DNA of 64,000 nt from CAVUPF01 sp963803755 (GCA_963803755.1 CAWDNP010000011.1:62001-126000); one strand, 5' to 3'; counted from the first letter of the stretch, positions 17,410 through 25,690 are shown. Notes: generated by a model from the letters alone, not told the origin. Program-made: numbers and translations.

Positions 17410-18873
17410 TCATCGGCGCGCCAACCCCAGCGAGACGGCGGCCGGGTTGATGTCGGCGCAGCGGGCAGAGAACGCAGCCTCTCCGCCCGGAACCTGGCCC
17501 TTCTTCGCGCCCCCCTCGATCGCTGGTTCAACTCGCGCGGTTTCTGGCGCCGGCAATGACTGGATGAGCAGCTTCGGCCAGTGGTTCTCGGCCGCCAGGC
17601 GCTCGTAGAAGCGCCGCGTCTTCGCCGTGCAGAAGCAGATCACCGCGTCGTAGTTGGCGCTGCGGTGGGCGATCATCGCCGCGGCATCCTCCTTTTCCTT
17701 GCGCCTCAACTCGACCTCGATTGCGTGACGCTCGTCACCGATCTCGACAATGGCGTTGGGAATCCGGCCGGCCCCGCACAGCTCGCGGCGCAGGGTGCGC
17801 CAACCGATCCAGCTCGCCTGCGGAGCGCCCATCTCGACCCGCAGGCGCACCTCGCTGATCGCCCGCAGGCGGGCCAGAGCGCCGGGCGAGGGCAGGTAGG
17901 CATCGAACCCCGCCTGCGAGAGCCGGTTACCGCCCTCGGTCAGCCAGATCCAGTCCGGGTCGTCAGCCAACAGGCGCGCTCGCCGCGCAAATCTGGCGTC
18001 GCAGAGATGCTCGGCAACCCACTCGGCCCGATCGGGACCGCAATCCAAGAAACGGGCCAGCTGATCGAGTGGAATCGCACCCTGCTCGGAGATCAAAGCG
18101 AGGATGCGGCGCTCCCAAGGCTTTGGAGTGCGTGCCAGCTTGCGGCGGCGAGCCCAACGCACGTGTGTGGGCGGAAGCCCCTCGCTCAGCGGCTGGCCGA
18201 ACCCCCGGCTTCGAGTTGTGAGACCGCGCTCCAGCCCTGGCACGTCGCGCACGATCAGCTTCGGCCAGCGCCGGAGATCGTGCATCTCGTTGAGCAGGTT
18301 GCGGGTCTGGGGGCTGCAGAAGTAGAGGACCGCGTCGTAGCGATCGCTGTGGGAGGCAATCACCGCGCGCAGCGCCGGCCTTCCCTTGAGGCTCAGCTCG
18401 ACCTCGATCGCGTGGCGCTCGGCGCCAATCTCAAAGACCGCGTCGGGCTTGGGTAGATTGGGCTCAAGGCGGCGTTGGACCTCGCGTTCGCAGACCCAGC
18501 GGCCTTCGGGTGCGCGCGTGGCCAGGTAAAGACGTACCTCGTTCACCGCGCGGCGGTGGGTGAGCGACCGCACCGTCGGGACGAGCGGGCGCAAGTCCGT
18601 CCCGGAGAGCCGGGCACCACTGCTCGTGGGCCAGACCCACGGCGCATCTTTGGCCAAAAAGCGGCGTTGGCTGATGGCGCCCACCTTGGCCAGACTGGCC
18701 ACGATGCTTTTGGCCTGCTTGGGCTCGACATCGATGAAGCGGGCGAGCTGGTCGAGGGGGATCGCAACCTGCTCGGAGAGCAGGCGCAGGATCACTACCT
18801 CCTCCGGAGTTGGCTTGCGGCAGCGACCCCGGCGAGAAAACGAGGCCTTGCTTGACCTTTGCTGGGCGTGCAT
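17410..18873 (-). CDS. Tandem winged-helix + PD-(D/E)XK-like protein
   Basis: 487 residues made of two copies of one ~220-residue unit. Unit 1: a helix-turn-helix segment (VAIPLDQLARFIDVEPKQAKS, here split as LARFIDVEP), a wing (WVWPTSSGARLSG), then RRAVNEVRLYLATR and PDAVFEIGAERHAIEVELSL followed by K. Unit 2 repeats this: GAIPLDQLARFLDCGP, WIWLTEGGNRLSQ, LRAISEVRLRVEMG, NAIVEIGDERHAIEVELRRK. The D/N-A-(V/I)-x-E-I ... H-A-I-E-V-E-L-x-x-K spacing matches PD-(D/E)XK nuclease cores and the replication-relaxation family fold. Unit 2 has Asn where unit 1 has the Asp. Likely a plasmid- or element-encoded DNA-binding/nicking protein; function is inference. Confidence 0.65.
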   Translation of the reverse strand: MHAQQRSSKASFSRRGRCRKPTPEEVVILRLLSEQVAIPLDQLARFIDVEPKQAKSIVASLAKVGAISQRRFLAKDAPWVWPTSSGARLSGTDLRPLVPTVRSLTHRRAVNEVRLYLATRAPEGRWVCEREVQRRLEPNLPKPDAVFEIGAERHAIEVELSLKGRPALRAVIASHSDRYDAVLYFCSPQTRNLLNEMHDLRRWPKLIVRDVPGLERGLTTRSRGFGQPLSEGLPPTHVRWARRRKLARTPKPWERRILALISEQGAIPLDQLARFLDCGPDRAEWVAEHLCDARFARRARLLADDPDWIWLTEGGNRLSQAGFDAYLPSPGALARLRAISEVRLRVEMGAPQASWIGWRTLRRELCGAGRIPNAIVEIGDERHAIEVELRRKEKEDAAAMIAHRSANYDAVICFCTAKTRRFYERLAAENHWPKLLIQSLPAPETARVEPAIEGGAKKGQVPGGEAAFSARCADINPAAVSLGLARR

Positions 18874-19144
18874 TGGGCGACGAACGCACGCCTTCGGCGT
18901 GCCATCCTGAGAGTCGCCGCACGCCCAGCGTCAAGCAGCCGTAGACCTGTTGCTGAGGTCGGCCGGGGCGAGGTCGTCTGCGATCGCCGAAATCCCCACA
19001 GCTCGGGCGCCAGGCTCTCGCCAGGACCACGGGTGAGGTCGACGTGGCGCTCTATATAAAAGAGGCCGACTTGCTTTTCTTGCCCTTGCTATTGCCGAGT
19101 TTGCAGTCGGCCTTCCTGAGTAGGTGGGACCGATGCCGGCCTAT

Positions 19145-19712
19145 TCAGGCAGAGGTAGGACGAGCCGCACCGCAGGACGCGCAGACCCTGTGGTCCGTGG
19201 CGAGCTGCTCTCCGCAGGACTCGCACATCACCGCTGCCGACACCTCAGGCGAGGTGGCCTCAAGCTGCGGCGGCTCCTTCTCCTCATTGGCGCTCGGAGC
19301 CTCGGAGTAGTGCTCGGTCCAGCGTTGGCCGTCCCAATAGCGGAGACGAGCGCTGCCGTCGGGATCTGGGTGCCAGCCAGCCGGACTCTGTGCGGGCCGG
19401 CGCCGCGATGGCCTGAGTCGCGATCCCCATGCCCTTGTTGTGCGAGCTGGCGGCCGCTCCCGCCCAGATCATGCCGAGCGGGATCGTCAGCAACAGGCCG
19501 ATGCCAGCGGTCCATATCAGCACCAGGACGTTGATGAAGAACATCAAGAAGGCGCCCGGGACAGTGGCGTAGAGCATCCCCAGGGGCCCAAGGAAGAAGG
19601 CCAACGCCACGGCGCCCCCAACGCTCTTGTGCGATCCGACCTGAATCACCGTGGTCTGCTGAACCACGGTCGGCTGGTTGGCTGGAACGGCGTTGGGTTG
19701 GTTGGCGTTCAT
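19145..19712 (-). pseudogene. DUF2510 membrane protein with zinc ribbon, frameshifted
   Basis: From ATG 19712 the frame gives a Gln/Asn/Val-rich start, then two membrane helices (GGAVALAFFLGPLGMLYA, INVLVLIWTAGIGLLLTIPL). At about 19372-19384 the sequence has a 4-base tandem duplication. After it, the family sequence continues in another frame: GWHPDPDGSARLRYWDGQRW (DUF2510), then an acidic linker and a C-terminal zinc ribbon CESCGEQL ... CASCGAARP, ending at a TGA at 19145. Removing one 4-base unit restores the whole protein. Either a slippage mutation, phase variation or a sequencing error. Confidence 0.75.
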
Positions 19713-19751
19713 CCGTTGTTTCCTCCCATCTGCCGGAATGATCAGGAGACC

Positions 19752-20437
19752 TTATAGCGGTGGCCAGCGGTCAAGCGAAGCCATCCCACCCCAAGCCGGG
19801 CGAAATTGCAGAGCTTCCTCGATGGCTGGCTCGGTGCGGCTCAGGCCGAGGCCGCGGGCGACGATGACGAGCGCCTGGCCGTCGGCTGCAGCCCACCATT
19901 GATCGAGTTCCGATCTGCTCGCGGGAGCGGAATCGGTGCCGAACTGGTTGAGCAGGGCAAGCCCGTCCTCCCGGCGTTGAATGCTGAGCAGATCGGTTGG
20001 CGGTGGCGCGATCCGATTGATCGCGCCGGAACGGGCGAGAGGCCGAGCCCTACTGCGAAGGTCCCAAGTGGATCTCCATCCCAGCCGCATACCGTCAACG
20101 ATGGTTCGAGAAAGAGCAGCGCCCGCGGGCTGGAATCGCGCAAGCCGAGCAGAGTCGCCATCTCAGACTCGCGCGGTCCTGTACACGCTTGAGCCATACA
20201 CCGATCAAGGCCCGGAGCCGAGCGCACCCCGGAGGTCATACACGCAGGATGAGCCAGTGTGACGTGCGCGAATTTATCCTCAGCGAAGACGGCCACGTCG
20301 GCAGATGGGCCAGCAATGAGTTCCTCGCAGACGCAGCAGACGTTGTCGGGGTCGTCGACCACGGCCTCCAACTGGGCGAGCACGGCGGCGGGAAGCAGCT
20401 GGGCGACATCCGCGGCGACCTTGAGTTCTCGGCTCAT
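19752..20437 (-). pseudogene. Conserved hypothetical protein, frameshifted
   Basis: From ATG 20437: SRELKVAADVAQLLPAAVLA, CCVCEELIAGPSADVAVF, ... SPRALLFLEPSLTVCGWDG. Near 20025-20032 one base appears to be missing; the continuation in the next frame reads INRIAPPPTDLLSIQRREDG, LALLNQFGTDSAPASRSELD, QALVIVARGLGLSRTEPAIE and ends at 19752. A CxxC pair near residue 35 may bind metal. Both halves show regular amino-acid composition, which argues for a single ~228-residue protein. The function is unknown. Confidence 0.55.
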
Positions 20438-20589
20438 CAGAACTTTCCCTCAAAGCCGCTCGCTCCCAACACGCCCTCAACGGTTCGAAGTCGGGTGACG
20501 AAGTGCCGGCAGCAGCACTGAGAGACCACAAGGCCGATGTGCGAGCACCGTCGCCGCTCCATCATCACCCCCAAGACGGATGCGGCGCT

Positions 20590-20690
20590 CATTTCGATAC
20601 CCTCGCCTCGCAGCTTGCCAGCAGGCGCTCGATGCGGTGTTGTTCATGGGCCGTCCCCTCGGTTGAATTGCAGGCATAGAGAACGGCGTC
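20590..20690 (-). pseudogene. Remnant of a second M48 protease 3' end
   Basis: Reads HRIERLLASCEARVSK and a stop at the same place as the end of the intact M48 gene (RIERLLASCEARGSK at 22340). About 60 bases are nearly identical between 20577-20640 and 22325-22385. The upstream part is lost, so this is the scar of a duplication or an exchange. Confidence 0.6.
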
Positions 20691-20763
20691 GGAATCGGAC
20701 CGGCGCCAACCCGCCCGGCGTCCTAGACCGGGTCGGTTTGAAGGCCTTGCCGTGCCTGCAGCG

Positions 20764-21238
20764 CTATACGGTCGAACGGGCTTCGACGGCGTCGCGATAG
20801 CCGACGGACGTCTCGGGGTCCGGGCGCTGATCGTCGGCGAGAACGAGCGATGTCTTTTAGCGGCGCCTGCGCTTCCTCGATCAGGGTCGTGAGCGACCCG
20901 TAGAGCGCGTTGGCGTCCTCAACAATCCCCCGCGCCACCGTGACCGTTCGCTCGGCCGCGTCCGTCGTACTGTCGGTGCCCTCGAAGCTGACCTCGGGCC
21001 CCAGCAACACCGGACCCTCCGACGTACCGACGGCGAGTACCGGGTCGGGCTGGCCGATCGCCAGCGGGTAGATCGACATCATCGCCCCCGCGCGCTCGCA
21101 CTCGATGATCTCCTCGTTAAGCATCCGGTCCACGATGGAGTTCAGCTCGTCGGGGCCGTCGTCAAAGGCGATCGGCTCGAAGTACTCGTCGTCCGTGCGT
21201 AGCGCCTCGCGCAGCTTCTCCTCGTTCAGCTTGAACAT
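20764..21238 (-). pseudogene. Hypothetical acidic protein, frameshifted near C-terminus
   Basis: Starts at ATG 21238 (FKLNEEKLREALRTDDEYFE) and runs through ELNSIVDRMLNEEIIECERA, YPLAIGQPDPVLAVGTSEGP. Near 20848 the frame changes; in the new frame the sequence continues LVLADDQRPDPETSVGYRDA and stops at 20764. Without the shift the tail becomes Arg-rich and unlike the rest. No family is recognised. It belongs to a minus-strand run of small genes from 22233 to 20764 that reads like an element-borne module. Confidence 0.5.
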
Positions 21239-21318
21239 GTTCGTCCTTTCGGTTGGATTGCGATTTCGAAGTCGGCGCTCAAAGAGGCGCAGCAGGAGGC
21301 TGCGCCAGGTCAAGACGC

Positions 21319-21482
21319 TCAGGCGAGTTGCTCAAGGTCTGCCTCCGGATACACGCTCGCGCCGCAGACCTCGTCGTCGACTGCGTGTTGCGCTCGTCGA
21401 GCAGCTGACGCTTGAGCTCCTGCGCCTCGCGCTCATCGGCGGCGGAGAAGGTGAGCCAGATCATCTGTTGGTAGTCGGGCAT
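21319..21482 (-). pseudogene. Small hypothetical protein, frameshifted
   Basis: ATG at 21482 overlaps the preceding stop (TAATG). It reads PDYQQMIWLTFSAADEREAQ, ELKRQLLDERNT, then a one-base shift, then VDDEVCGASVYPEADLEQLA and a stop at 21319. About 54 residues if repaired. The unrepaired frame becomes basic and composition-atypical after ERNT. No family is recognised. Confidence 0.45.
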
Positions 21483-21937
21483 TACGCCTCCTCCCCATCC
21501 ACCGGCTCTTCAGCGCGCTGCGCTTCGGCAGCGGTCTGGTAAACCCGTGCCGGGTCGACGGCGGCGTCGAGCGTCCGATCGCCGTCTTCGATTTCCTCCG
21601 GGCGCTCGGCGTGGTGCATCCCAGCCGGTCCGCGTCCTGTCTGCAGCAGTACCTCTTCCAGAGCTATGCAGACGTCGACGCCACCCGGAAAGGTGTCGGG
21701 ATCAGCAAAAAGGAACTTCGCCAGGCGGTCGAGGGCCAGGGAGTCAGCAGAGGCTTCGGTGTCCAGTTGGCGCAGGCGCAGCAGCGCCGAGCCGGGCTCG
21801 AAGCGCTCGCCGCAGTTGCCGCACTCCAACTCGGTCCCGGCGTGATCGCCCCACTCAGCCACCCCTTCGCTTACGCACTCCGGGCAGTGAAGCGGTCCCG
21901 TCCTCACCAACCCGCGCTCGGTTCTCGTTTCGGGCAT
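21482..21937 (-). CDS. Hypothetical zinc-ribbon protein
   Basis: 151 residues from ATG 21937, with AAGGAG eight bases upstream. The N-terminal third has CPECVSEGVAEWGDHAG and CGNCGERF, a four-Cys zinc ribbon. The rest is acidic (DTEASADSLALDRLAKFLFA, DGDRTLDAAVDPARVYQTAA). The stop overlaps the next start, and the previous gene overlaps its start by 34 bases, so the four small genes 22233-20764 form one transcription unit. The role is unknown. Confidence 0.6.
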   Translation of the reverse strand: MPETRTERGLVRTGPLHCPECVSEGVAEWGDHAGTELECGNCGERFEPGSALLRLRQLDTEASADSLALDRLAKFLFADPDTFPGGVDVCIALEEVLLQTGRGPAGMHHAERPEEIEDGDRTLDAAVDPARVYQTAAEAQRAEEPVDGEEA

Positions 21938-22233
21938 GATCGACTCCTTGGTTTGGTACCCGCCCCGGTGGGCAGGCGATTGCCGACCCGACCGCACAGC
22001 GAAGCAGTGCCAGGATCGGCAAGCGACGGCGCGGGGCCGGGGCGCTGGAGGTAGCTCAATCGGACATCGTCCGATTGACCTTCGACTTCGACGGATGGCT
22101 CGGAGCCATCCAGGGCGAGCGTCGCGTCACCGCGTGGAACGGCATCGACGAGATCGCGCGCCCTCATGCGCGCCTCGGTTACATTCTCAGCCGCGAAGCG
22201 GAGAAAGGCAGTGAACTCATAGATCGCGATCAT
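21904..22233 (-). CDS. Small hypothetical protein, first gene of operon
   Basis: Up to 109 residues from ATG 22233: IAIYEFTAFLRFAAENVTEA, RMRARDLVDAVPRGDATLA, then VEVEGQSDDVRLSYLQRPGP. The N-terminal 75 residues look coding; the C-terminal 35 (rich in Arg, Pro, Ser) overlap the next gene and may result from another indel. No family is recognised. It opens the run of small minus-strand genes. Confidence 0.45.
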   Translation of the reverse strand: MIAIYEFTAFLRFAAENVTEARMRARDLVDAVPRGDATLALDGSEPSVEVEGQSDDVRLSYLQRPGPAPSLADPGTASLCGRVGNRLPTGAGTKPRSRSCPKREPSAGW

Positions 22234-22339
22234 TCGGACTCACTCCCCTTTCGGGTTCGGAAGAAGCACTCGGCCGAAGCGAGGCCGGTTTGGCGGCAGG
22301 ATCGTGACTTGGTCATCGCCTCCAAGACGCTCGCGGCGC

Positions 22340-23272
22340 TCATTTCGATCCCCTCGCCTCGCAGCTCGCCAGCAGGCGCTCGATGCGCAGGGCGACGGGC
22401 GGGTGCTCGGAGCGGTTGAAGAGCAGGCGCGCCTGGGGCGGATCGAAGGGCAGCACGTGGTCGGTTAAGTGGCGGGCCAGCTCCTCGGCCTGTCCGAGCG
22501 CCGCGGCGTATCCGTCGGCGGCGTACTCGCGGGAGCGCCAGTGGGCAGCCCAGAGCGGGGCGAACAGGCCCTGGGCGAAGCTGCCACCGGCGAGGCGTAG
22601 CGACCAGCGCATGAGGCCCCAGAGCAGGCGGCCGCGGTGGTCGTCGTCGTACTCGACCTGAGCCACTCCCCCACGCTCGACCCGCACCGGGCCCAGTGGG
22701 TCATGCCAGAGCGCCAAGCGCTGCAGCGCCTCGGTGAGGCGGCCATCGAGGCTGTCTGCATGGCCGTGCTCGTGGGCGAGGACCGCGGCGAGCGAATCGG
22801 ACTCGAGCAGGCCGCGGGTGAGGATCGCGGTGCGGCCTCGCACCGCTGCGCCCGGCAGCGGGTCATCGAGGACGTAGAAGCGCAACGAGTCGCGTAGCTC
22901 GGGATCGTTGCCGCGCAGCGTTTCGATCGCGTCGTCGATCAAGAGCTTCTCCTCGGCACTTGCCCGGCGGGCTCCCAGGCGTCGCCCCCACACCCAGCCG
23001 CCGCCGGGCCGGAAGAGACCGGCCACAGACCAGGCGATGGGCGCGGAGGCGGCGAGCCAGGCGAGGGCCTCGGCGCTCAGCCCGAGGGGGACGAACGCCC
23101 CCACGATCGCGGCGCCGAGGTAGGCGAGGAGCCAGCGGTGCTTGCTCCCAGCACCACCTCGCCGGCAAGGGTCAACAGATATAGAGGAGACCGGCTGCTG
23201 TGGAGAGCGTCGGCGCCGGATGGCAGGGGTTTCTGCGATTGCTTTCCGTCTGGGCGTGCATGAGCGCTCCAC
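22340..23272 (-). CDS. M48-family zinc metalloprotease (HtpX-like)
   Basis: 310 residues. Two membrane segments at about 47-90 (LLAYLGAAIVGAFVPLGL, ALAWLAASAPIAWSVAGLF). The zinc site is LAHEHGHADSLDG (HExxH) with the third ligand in WRSREYAADGYAAAL. The last part, RIERLLASCEAR, is usual for M48 C-termini. It would be an integral membrane endopeptidase with a cytoplasmic catalytic domain, of the kind that degrades damaged membrane proteins. Its 3' end is duplicated as a remnant at 20590. Confidence 0.85.
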   Translation of the reverse strand: MERSCTPRRKAIAETPAIRRRRSPQQPVSSISVDPCRRGGAGSKHRWLLAYLGAAIVGAFVPLGLSAEALAWLAASAPIAWSVAGLFRPGGGWVWGRRLGARRASAEEKLLIDDAIETLRGNDPELRDSLRFYVLDDPLPGAAVRGRTAILTRGLLESDSLAAVLAHEHGHADSLDGRLTEALQRLALWHDPLGPVRVERGGVAQVEYDDDHRGRLLWGLMRWSLRLAGGSFAQGLFAPLWAAHWRSREYAADGYAAALGQAEELARHLTDHVLPFDPPQARLLFNRSEHPPVALRIERLLASCEARGSK

Positions 23273-23292
23273 TGCACGCGCATGCGCGTGCT

Positions 23293-23320
23293 AAAAAAAA
23301 GTGGGCGTTCTGCACGCCCA
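23293..23320 (-). terminator. Rho-independent terminator (minus strand)
   Basis: On the minus strand TGGGCGT (23320-23314), a five-base loop and ACGCCCA (23308-23302) form a perfect 7-bp stem, followed by one C and eight T (23300-23293). It would stop transcripts coming from the tRNA-Thr side before they reach the M48 gene. Confidence 0.75.
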
Positions 23321-23437
23321 GACGGGGGTCAGCCTTCAGGAGATGAGACGGAGCGCGACCGAGAAGAGCTCCCCTGGGCCCGCGTTCGATGGGAGGCTGA
23401 TGGGAGAAATGGGGGTCGCCGCCATCGCAATTCTGAT

Positions 23438-23464
23438 GAGCACTTCCGCGTTTTGGAAGTGCTC
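23438..23464. other. 10-bp hairpin sharing sequence with tRNA-Thr
   Basis: GAGCACTTCC at 23438-23447 pairs perfectly with GGAAGTGCTC at 23455-23464 across a seven-base loop. GAGCACTTCC is also found in the tRNA-Thr fragment 190 bases away (D-stem to anticodon stem). It may be a remnant or recognition site linked to integration at the tRNA. The stretch 23321-23637 has no supported gene. Confidence 0.4.
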
Positions 23465-23637
23465 AAACCGGGCTCAACCCGACCGAATTCGATGGCACTC
23501 AGATGGCACACCAGATGGAACTCCACGCCTGCAATTGCTTGCACAAAGCGACACCGAAACCTAGCTGCAGGTGACCGCTTTCCCGCTCTAGAGAGCCAAA
23601 ACTTGGGAAGCAGACGAGAAATATCGGACCCATCGGA

Positions 23638-23680
23638 CTTCCTTACCATGGAAGTGCTCTACCAACTGAGCTATCCGGGC
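23638..23680 (-). tRNA. tRNA-Thr(GGT), 5' half only
   Basis: Read on the minus strand from 23680: acceptor strand GCCCGGA, D arm GCTC-AGTTGGTA-GAGC, anticodon arm CTTCC-ATGGTAA-GGAAG with anticodon GGT (Thr). After 23638 no TTCGAAT-type T loop follows and no TCCGGGC closes the acceptor stem, so the 3' half is missing or degenerate. The fragment cannot make a working tRNA. It probably marks an old integration or deletion breakpoint. Confidence 0.65.
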
Positions 23681-23828
23681 GGATTTGGCTCGCTAGAGCC
23701 GAAAATACGTGAGTGGCATCGCGCCGGGCTGAACGCCATGGGACACAGATGGGACACCGAGTTGAGAATCGGATCGTCCACCTCCGTGGAGCTTCTGCCG
23801 ATGCATAGTGCATCACTACGGCCGATCT

Positions 23829-23851
23829 TAGCCTGAATCCACCGATTCCCA
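23829..23851 (+). repeat. Solo IS1380-like terminal repeat
   Basis: gcctgaatccaccgattc at 23830 matches the end of the IS1380 element (gcctcaatccaccgattc at 9224) with one mismatch over 18 bases, then differs by a two-base insertion. No transposase fragment lies next to it and no partner repeat was found nearby. Chance similarity is unlikely over this length, but it could also be an unrelated shared motif. Confidence 0.4.
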
Positions 23852-23879
23852 CCTGGGCTGAGGTGAAGTACGCGGTGCC

Positions 23880-24012
23880 GACTCGCTGAACGGTCGCGCG
23901 GCTCGATCTGCACAAAGACGCCGCCGTAGTCGAGCAGGTAGGAGAGGTCGACGTCGGCGCTTGTGCCGTCTGCGAAGCAGACGTGGACGCTGTAGCCCTC
24001 TGTGGGGGAAGC
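23880..24012 (-). pseudogene. DUF2442 fragment
   Basis: Right after the stop of the RHH gene the minus strand reads EGYSVHVCFADGTSADVDLS, YLLDYGGVFVQIEP, which is the conserved core of DUF2442 proteins (a short strand, FADG, VDL, GGVF). The expected C-terminal WPNGAD-type motif is not found in any frame. DUF2442 genes often pair with small DNA-binding or toxin-antitoxin proteins, which fits the RHH gene just upstream. Confidence 0.5.
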
Positions 24013-24016
24013 CAGG

Positions 24017-24313
24017 TTAGAAGTGGCGTGCCGCGCATGCGGCGATGATCTCCCGGCCAGCCGACCTCAAGGTAAGGCGCAGTGCCTTGCGGATCACGGA
24101 GGCCCTTGCCTCGTGGTCGCGCTCGGCGCGCCTTGCGAGCGCCGAGTGCAGCTCGAGGTCAAAGCGAACGGACTCCACGTTGGCGGGTCCAGAGCCGATC
24201 GTCGGCCGCCCGGTACGGCGGCGCATGGTTTCCTCGACGGAATAGCCGGCCTCAGCCTTCTCGCTCGCAGGCTCACTGAACTCGGCGGAGTGTGCCGTCG
24301 ATGAGGTCGGCAA
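24017..24313 (-). CDS. Probable ribbon-helix-helix regulator/antitoxin
   Basis: 98 residues. After a polar N-terminus with GYSVEETMRRRTGRPTIGSG, the segment VESVRFDLELHSALARRAER, DHEARASVIRKALRLTL fits a CopG/MetJ-type strand-helix-helix (R-F-D-L-E-L, then A-S-V-I-R-K-A-L). The DUF2442 fragment follows directly. Likely an antitoxin or small repressor whose partner has decayed. ATG 24313 is used; an internal ATG at codon 30 is possible. Confidence 0.5.
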   Translation of the reverse strand: MPTSSTAHSAEFSEPASEKAEAGYSVEETMRRRTGRPTIGSGPANVESVRFDLELHSALARRAERDHEARASVIRKALRLTLRSAGREIIAACAARHF

Positions 24314-24334
24314 ACCACACCCGTGGGGTGGCGC

Positions 24335-24530
24335 TCAGGGCTTGGCCACGAGCCTTGCCTCCTCGGCGCCAAGGTAGGGCGTGAGGACGAACTGGATTGC
24401 CTCCGGCGCAAGAGCGGGAAGCTCTCCCTCCCTGTCCTGGTAGAGCCGCCGGGCCACCAGCATCACTACGCCGGACGCCATGAAGCGCTCGGTTATCTCC
24501 GGCAGGTGCGCGCCCTCGGGCCGTCGGCGC
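24335..24530 (-). pseudogene. C-terminal remnant of a TetR-type regulator
   Basis: The minus strand reads LPEITERFMASGVVMLVARR, LYQDREGELPALAPEAIQFV, LTPYLGAEEARLVAKP then a stop at 24335. The ending resembles that of the tandem TetR protein (APFLGAEEAYALAVG). The DNA-binding part is absent, so this is a fragment. Confidence 0.55.
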
Positions 24531-24742
24531 GGCCAGGAAGGAGTTGCTGGGCAAGGTAAACAATGAAGCGATCGTGGCAGGCAAACCCGTCCGCGCCATG
24601 GGCTAGGAGCCCGGGTCGGTAACGGTTATCTGTGCAGGACGTTGCAGGCACCTTCGCGGTCATGATGACCACGATGGCGATGAATGCACCACGGTATGTG
24701 AGAAAACCGGGTTTGGTTCTGGCTGGTGAGGCTCGCAAGGGG

Positions 24743-24915
24743 TCAGGTTGCCCCGAGGAGAGACAGGCCGCCGGCTCGGTGGAGCTTCAGCAGGTTGTGG
24801 ACCGCGCAGTGAAAGCGCCACTGGGTGCGGGCCGCCCCCTTGCCGCGCAATAGCAGCCGGCGCGCCCCCTGGACGGTGTCCATCTGGCCGAAGACCGGCT
24901 CGACTATCAGGCCTC
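24743..24915 (-). pseudogene. IS1182-family transposase C-terminal remnant
   Basis: The minus strand reads LIVEPVFGQMDTVQGARRLL, LRGKGAARTQWRFHCAVHNL, LKLHRAG and stops at 24743. EPVFGQ, (L/F)LLRG and (A/T)HNLLKL are the end motifs of IS1182-type (IS4-superfamily) transposases. A stop lies just upstream in frame, so only about 55 codons survive. Confidence 0.75.
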
Positions 24916-25039
24916 AGTCCTCGCTTGCAGCCTCAGGCAAGTAAGAGCCGCGGGCGGCCCGGACGCCGGAAGAGAAGAGTCATCCAACCCAGGCGAGTTG
25001 ACCCTTGAGTAGCAAGACTCGGGTCGCGGTCGGCTTTGG

Positions 25040-25690
25040 CTAACGCCGCCTTTCCCTCTCGCCGCCGAGCGGCGGCGTGATCAGCGCGACCGGCACCGCG
25101 AGGCCGGCGGAGCGGCGCAGGGTCGCGATGCGACGGCCGGGCTGAACCGCCGGGCGAATCTCGCCGACGTGCTCACCTATCCGGGCGACTGTCGCCTCCA
25201 GGTTGGGTGCGACGAAGGCGAGTCCCCAGAAGAAGGCGGGGCCACCGGCGCGCTCGATCGCCTCGTCGGGCTGCTGCACAACCTCGAGGATGGTTGCGCC
25301 GAGGCGAAAGAAAGCCTGGCGCGGTGCTCCAGCCGGGGTCGGCTGCTCGCGGATGCGGCGCAGTTCGAGGCCCGCGCCTTGCAGCGCCGCGACGGTGCGC
25401 TCAAGCGCCGGCGTGATTGCGACGACGTGGTCGAGCGCTGTGACGCCGTTGGGCTGCGCGGGCCGCTCGCCCGGCGGCGGGCGATCGGAGCGTGCGGTCG
25501 GCAGGCCGTCCAGCTTGGTGGTCCCGATATCGCGAAGCGACCAGCCCGTGAGTCCTCGGCCCGCGTCGCGCCCGGCCAAGCGGATCCGCGTATCGCCAAG
25601 GACGAACGTGTCGCCGTCGAGCTGGAATCCACATGCCCCCCAGGCCTCCGGCGTGTCCGCCACCGTCAGCTCGTCGAGGGTAGGGGTCAC
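25040..25690 (-). CDS. VOC-superfamily (glyoxalase/dioxygenase-like) protein
   Basis: 216 residues. The C-terminal half begins GVTALDHVVAITPALERTVA, ALQGAGLELRRIRE, then QAFFRLGATILEVVQQP and WGLAFVAPNLEATVARIGEH, a typical paired beta-alpha-beta-beta-beta VOC arrangement with His and Glu at metal positions. The N-terminal half (DTPEAWGACGFQLDGDTFVL) looks like a degenerate VOC module giving a substrate cup. Substrate unknown. It stands alone between remnants of mobile elements. Confidence 0.75.
   Translation of the reverse strand: MTPTLDELTVADTPEAWGACGFQLDGDTFVLGDTRIRLAGRDAGRGLTGWSLRDIGTTKLDGLPTARSDRPPPGERPAQPNGVTALDHVVAITPALERTVAALQGAGLELRRIREQPTPAGAPRQAFFRLGATILEVVQQPDEAIERAGGPAFFWGLAFVAPNLEATVARIGEHVGEIRPAVQPGRRIATLRRSAGLAVPVALITPPLGGERERRR

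Noticed and set aside
23282..23836. Plus-strand 184-codon frame over the tRNA-Thr fragment
   Set aside because: Runs through the tRNA and a terminator on the other strand; no family motif. A faint likeness to integrase 3' ends was too weak to use.
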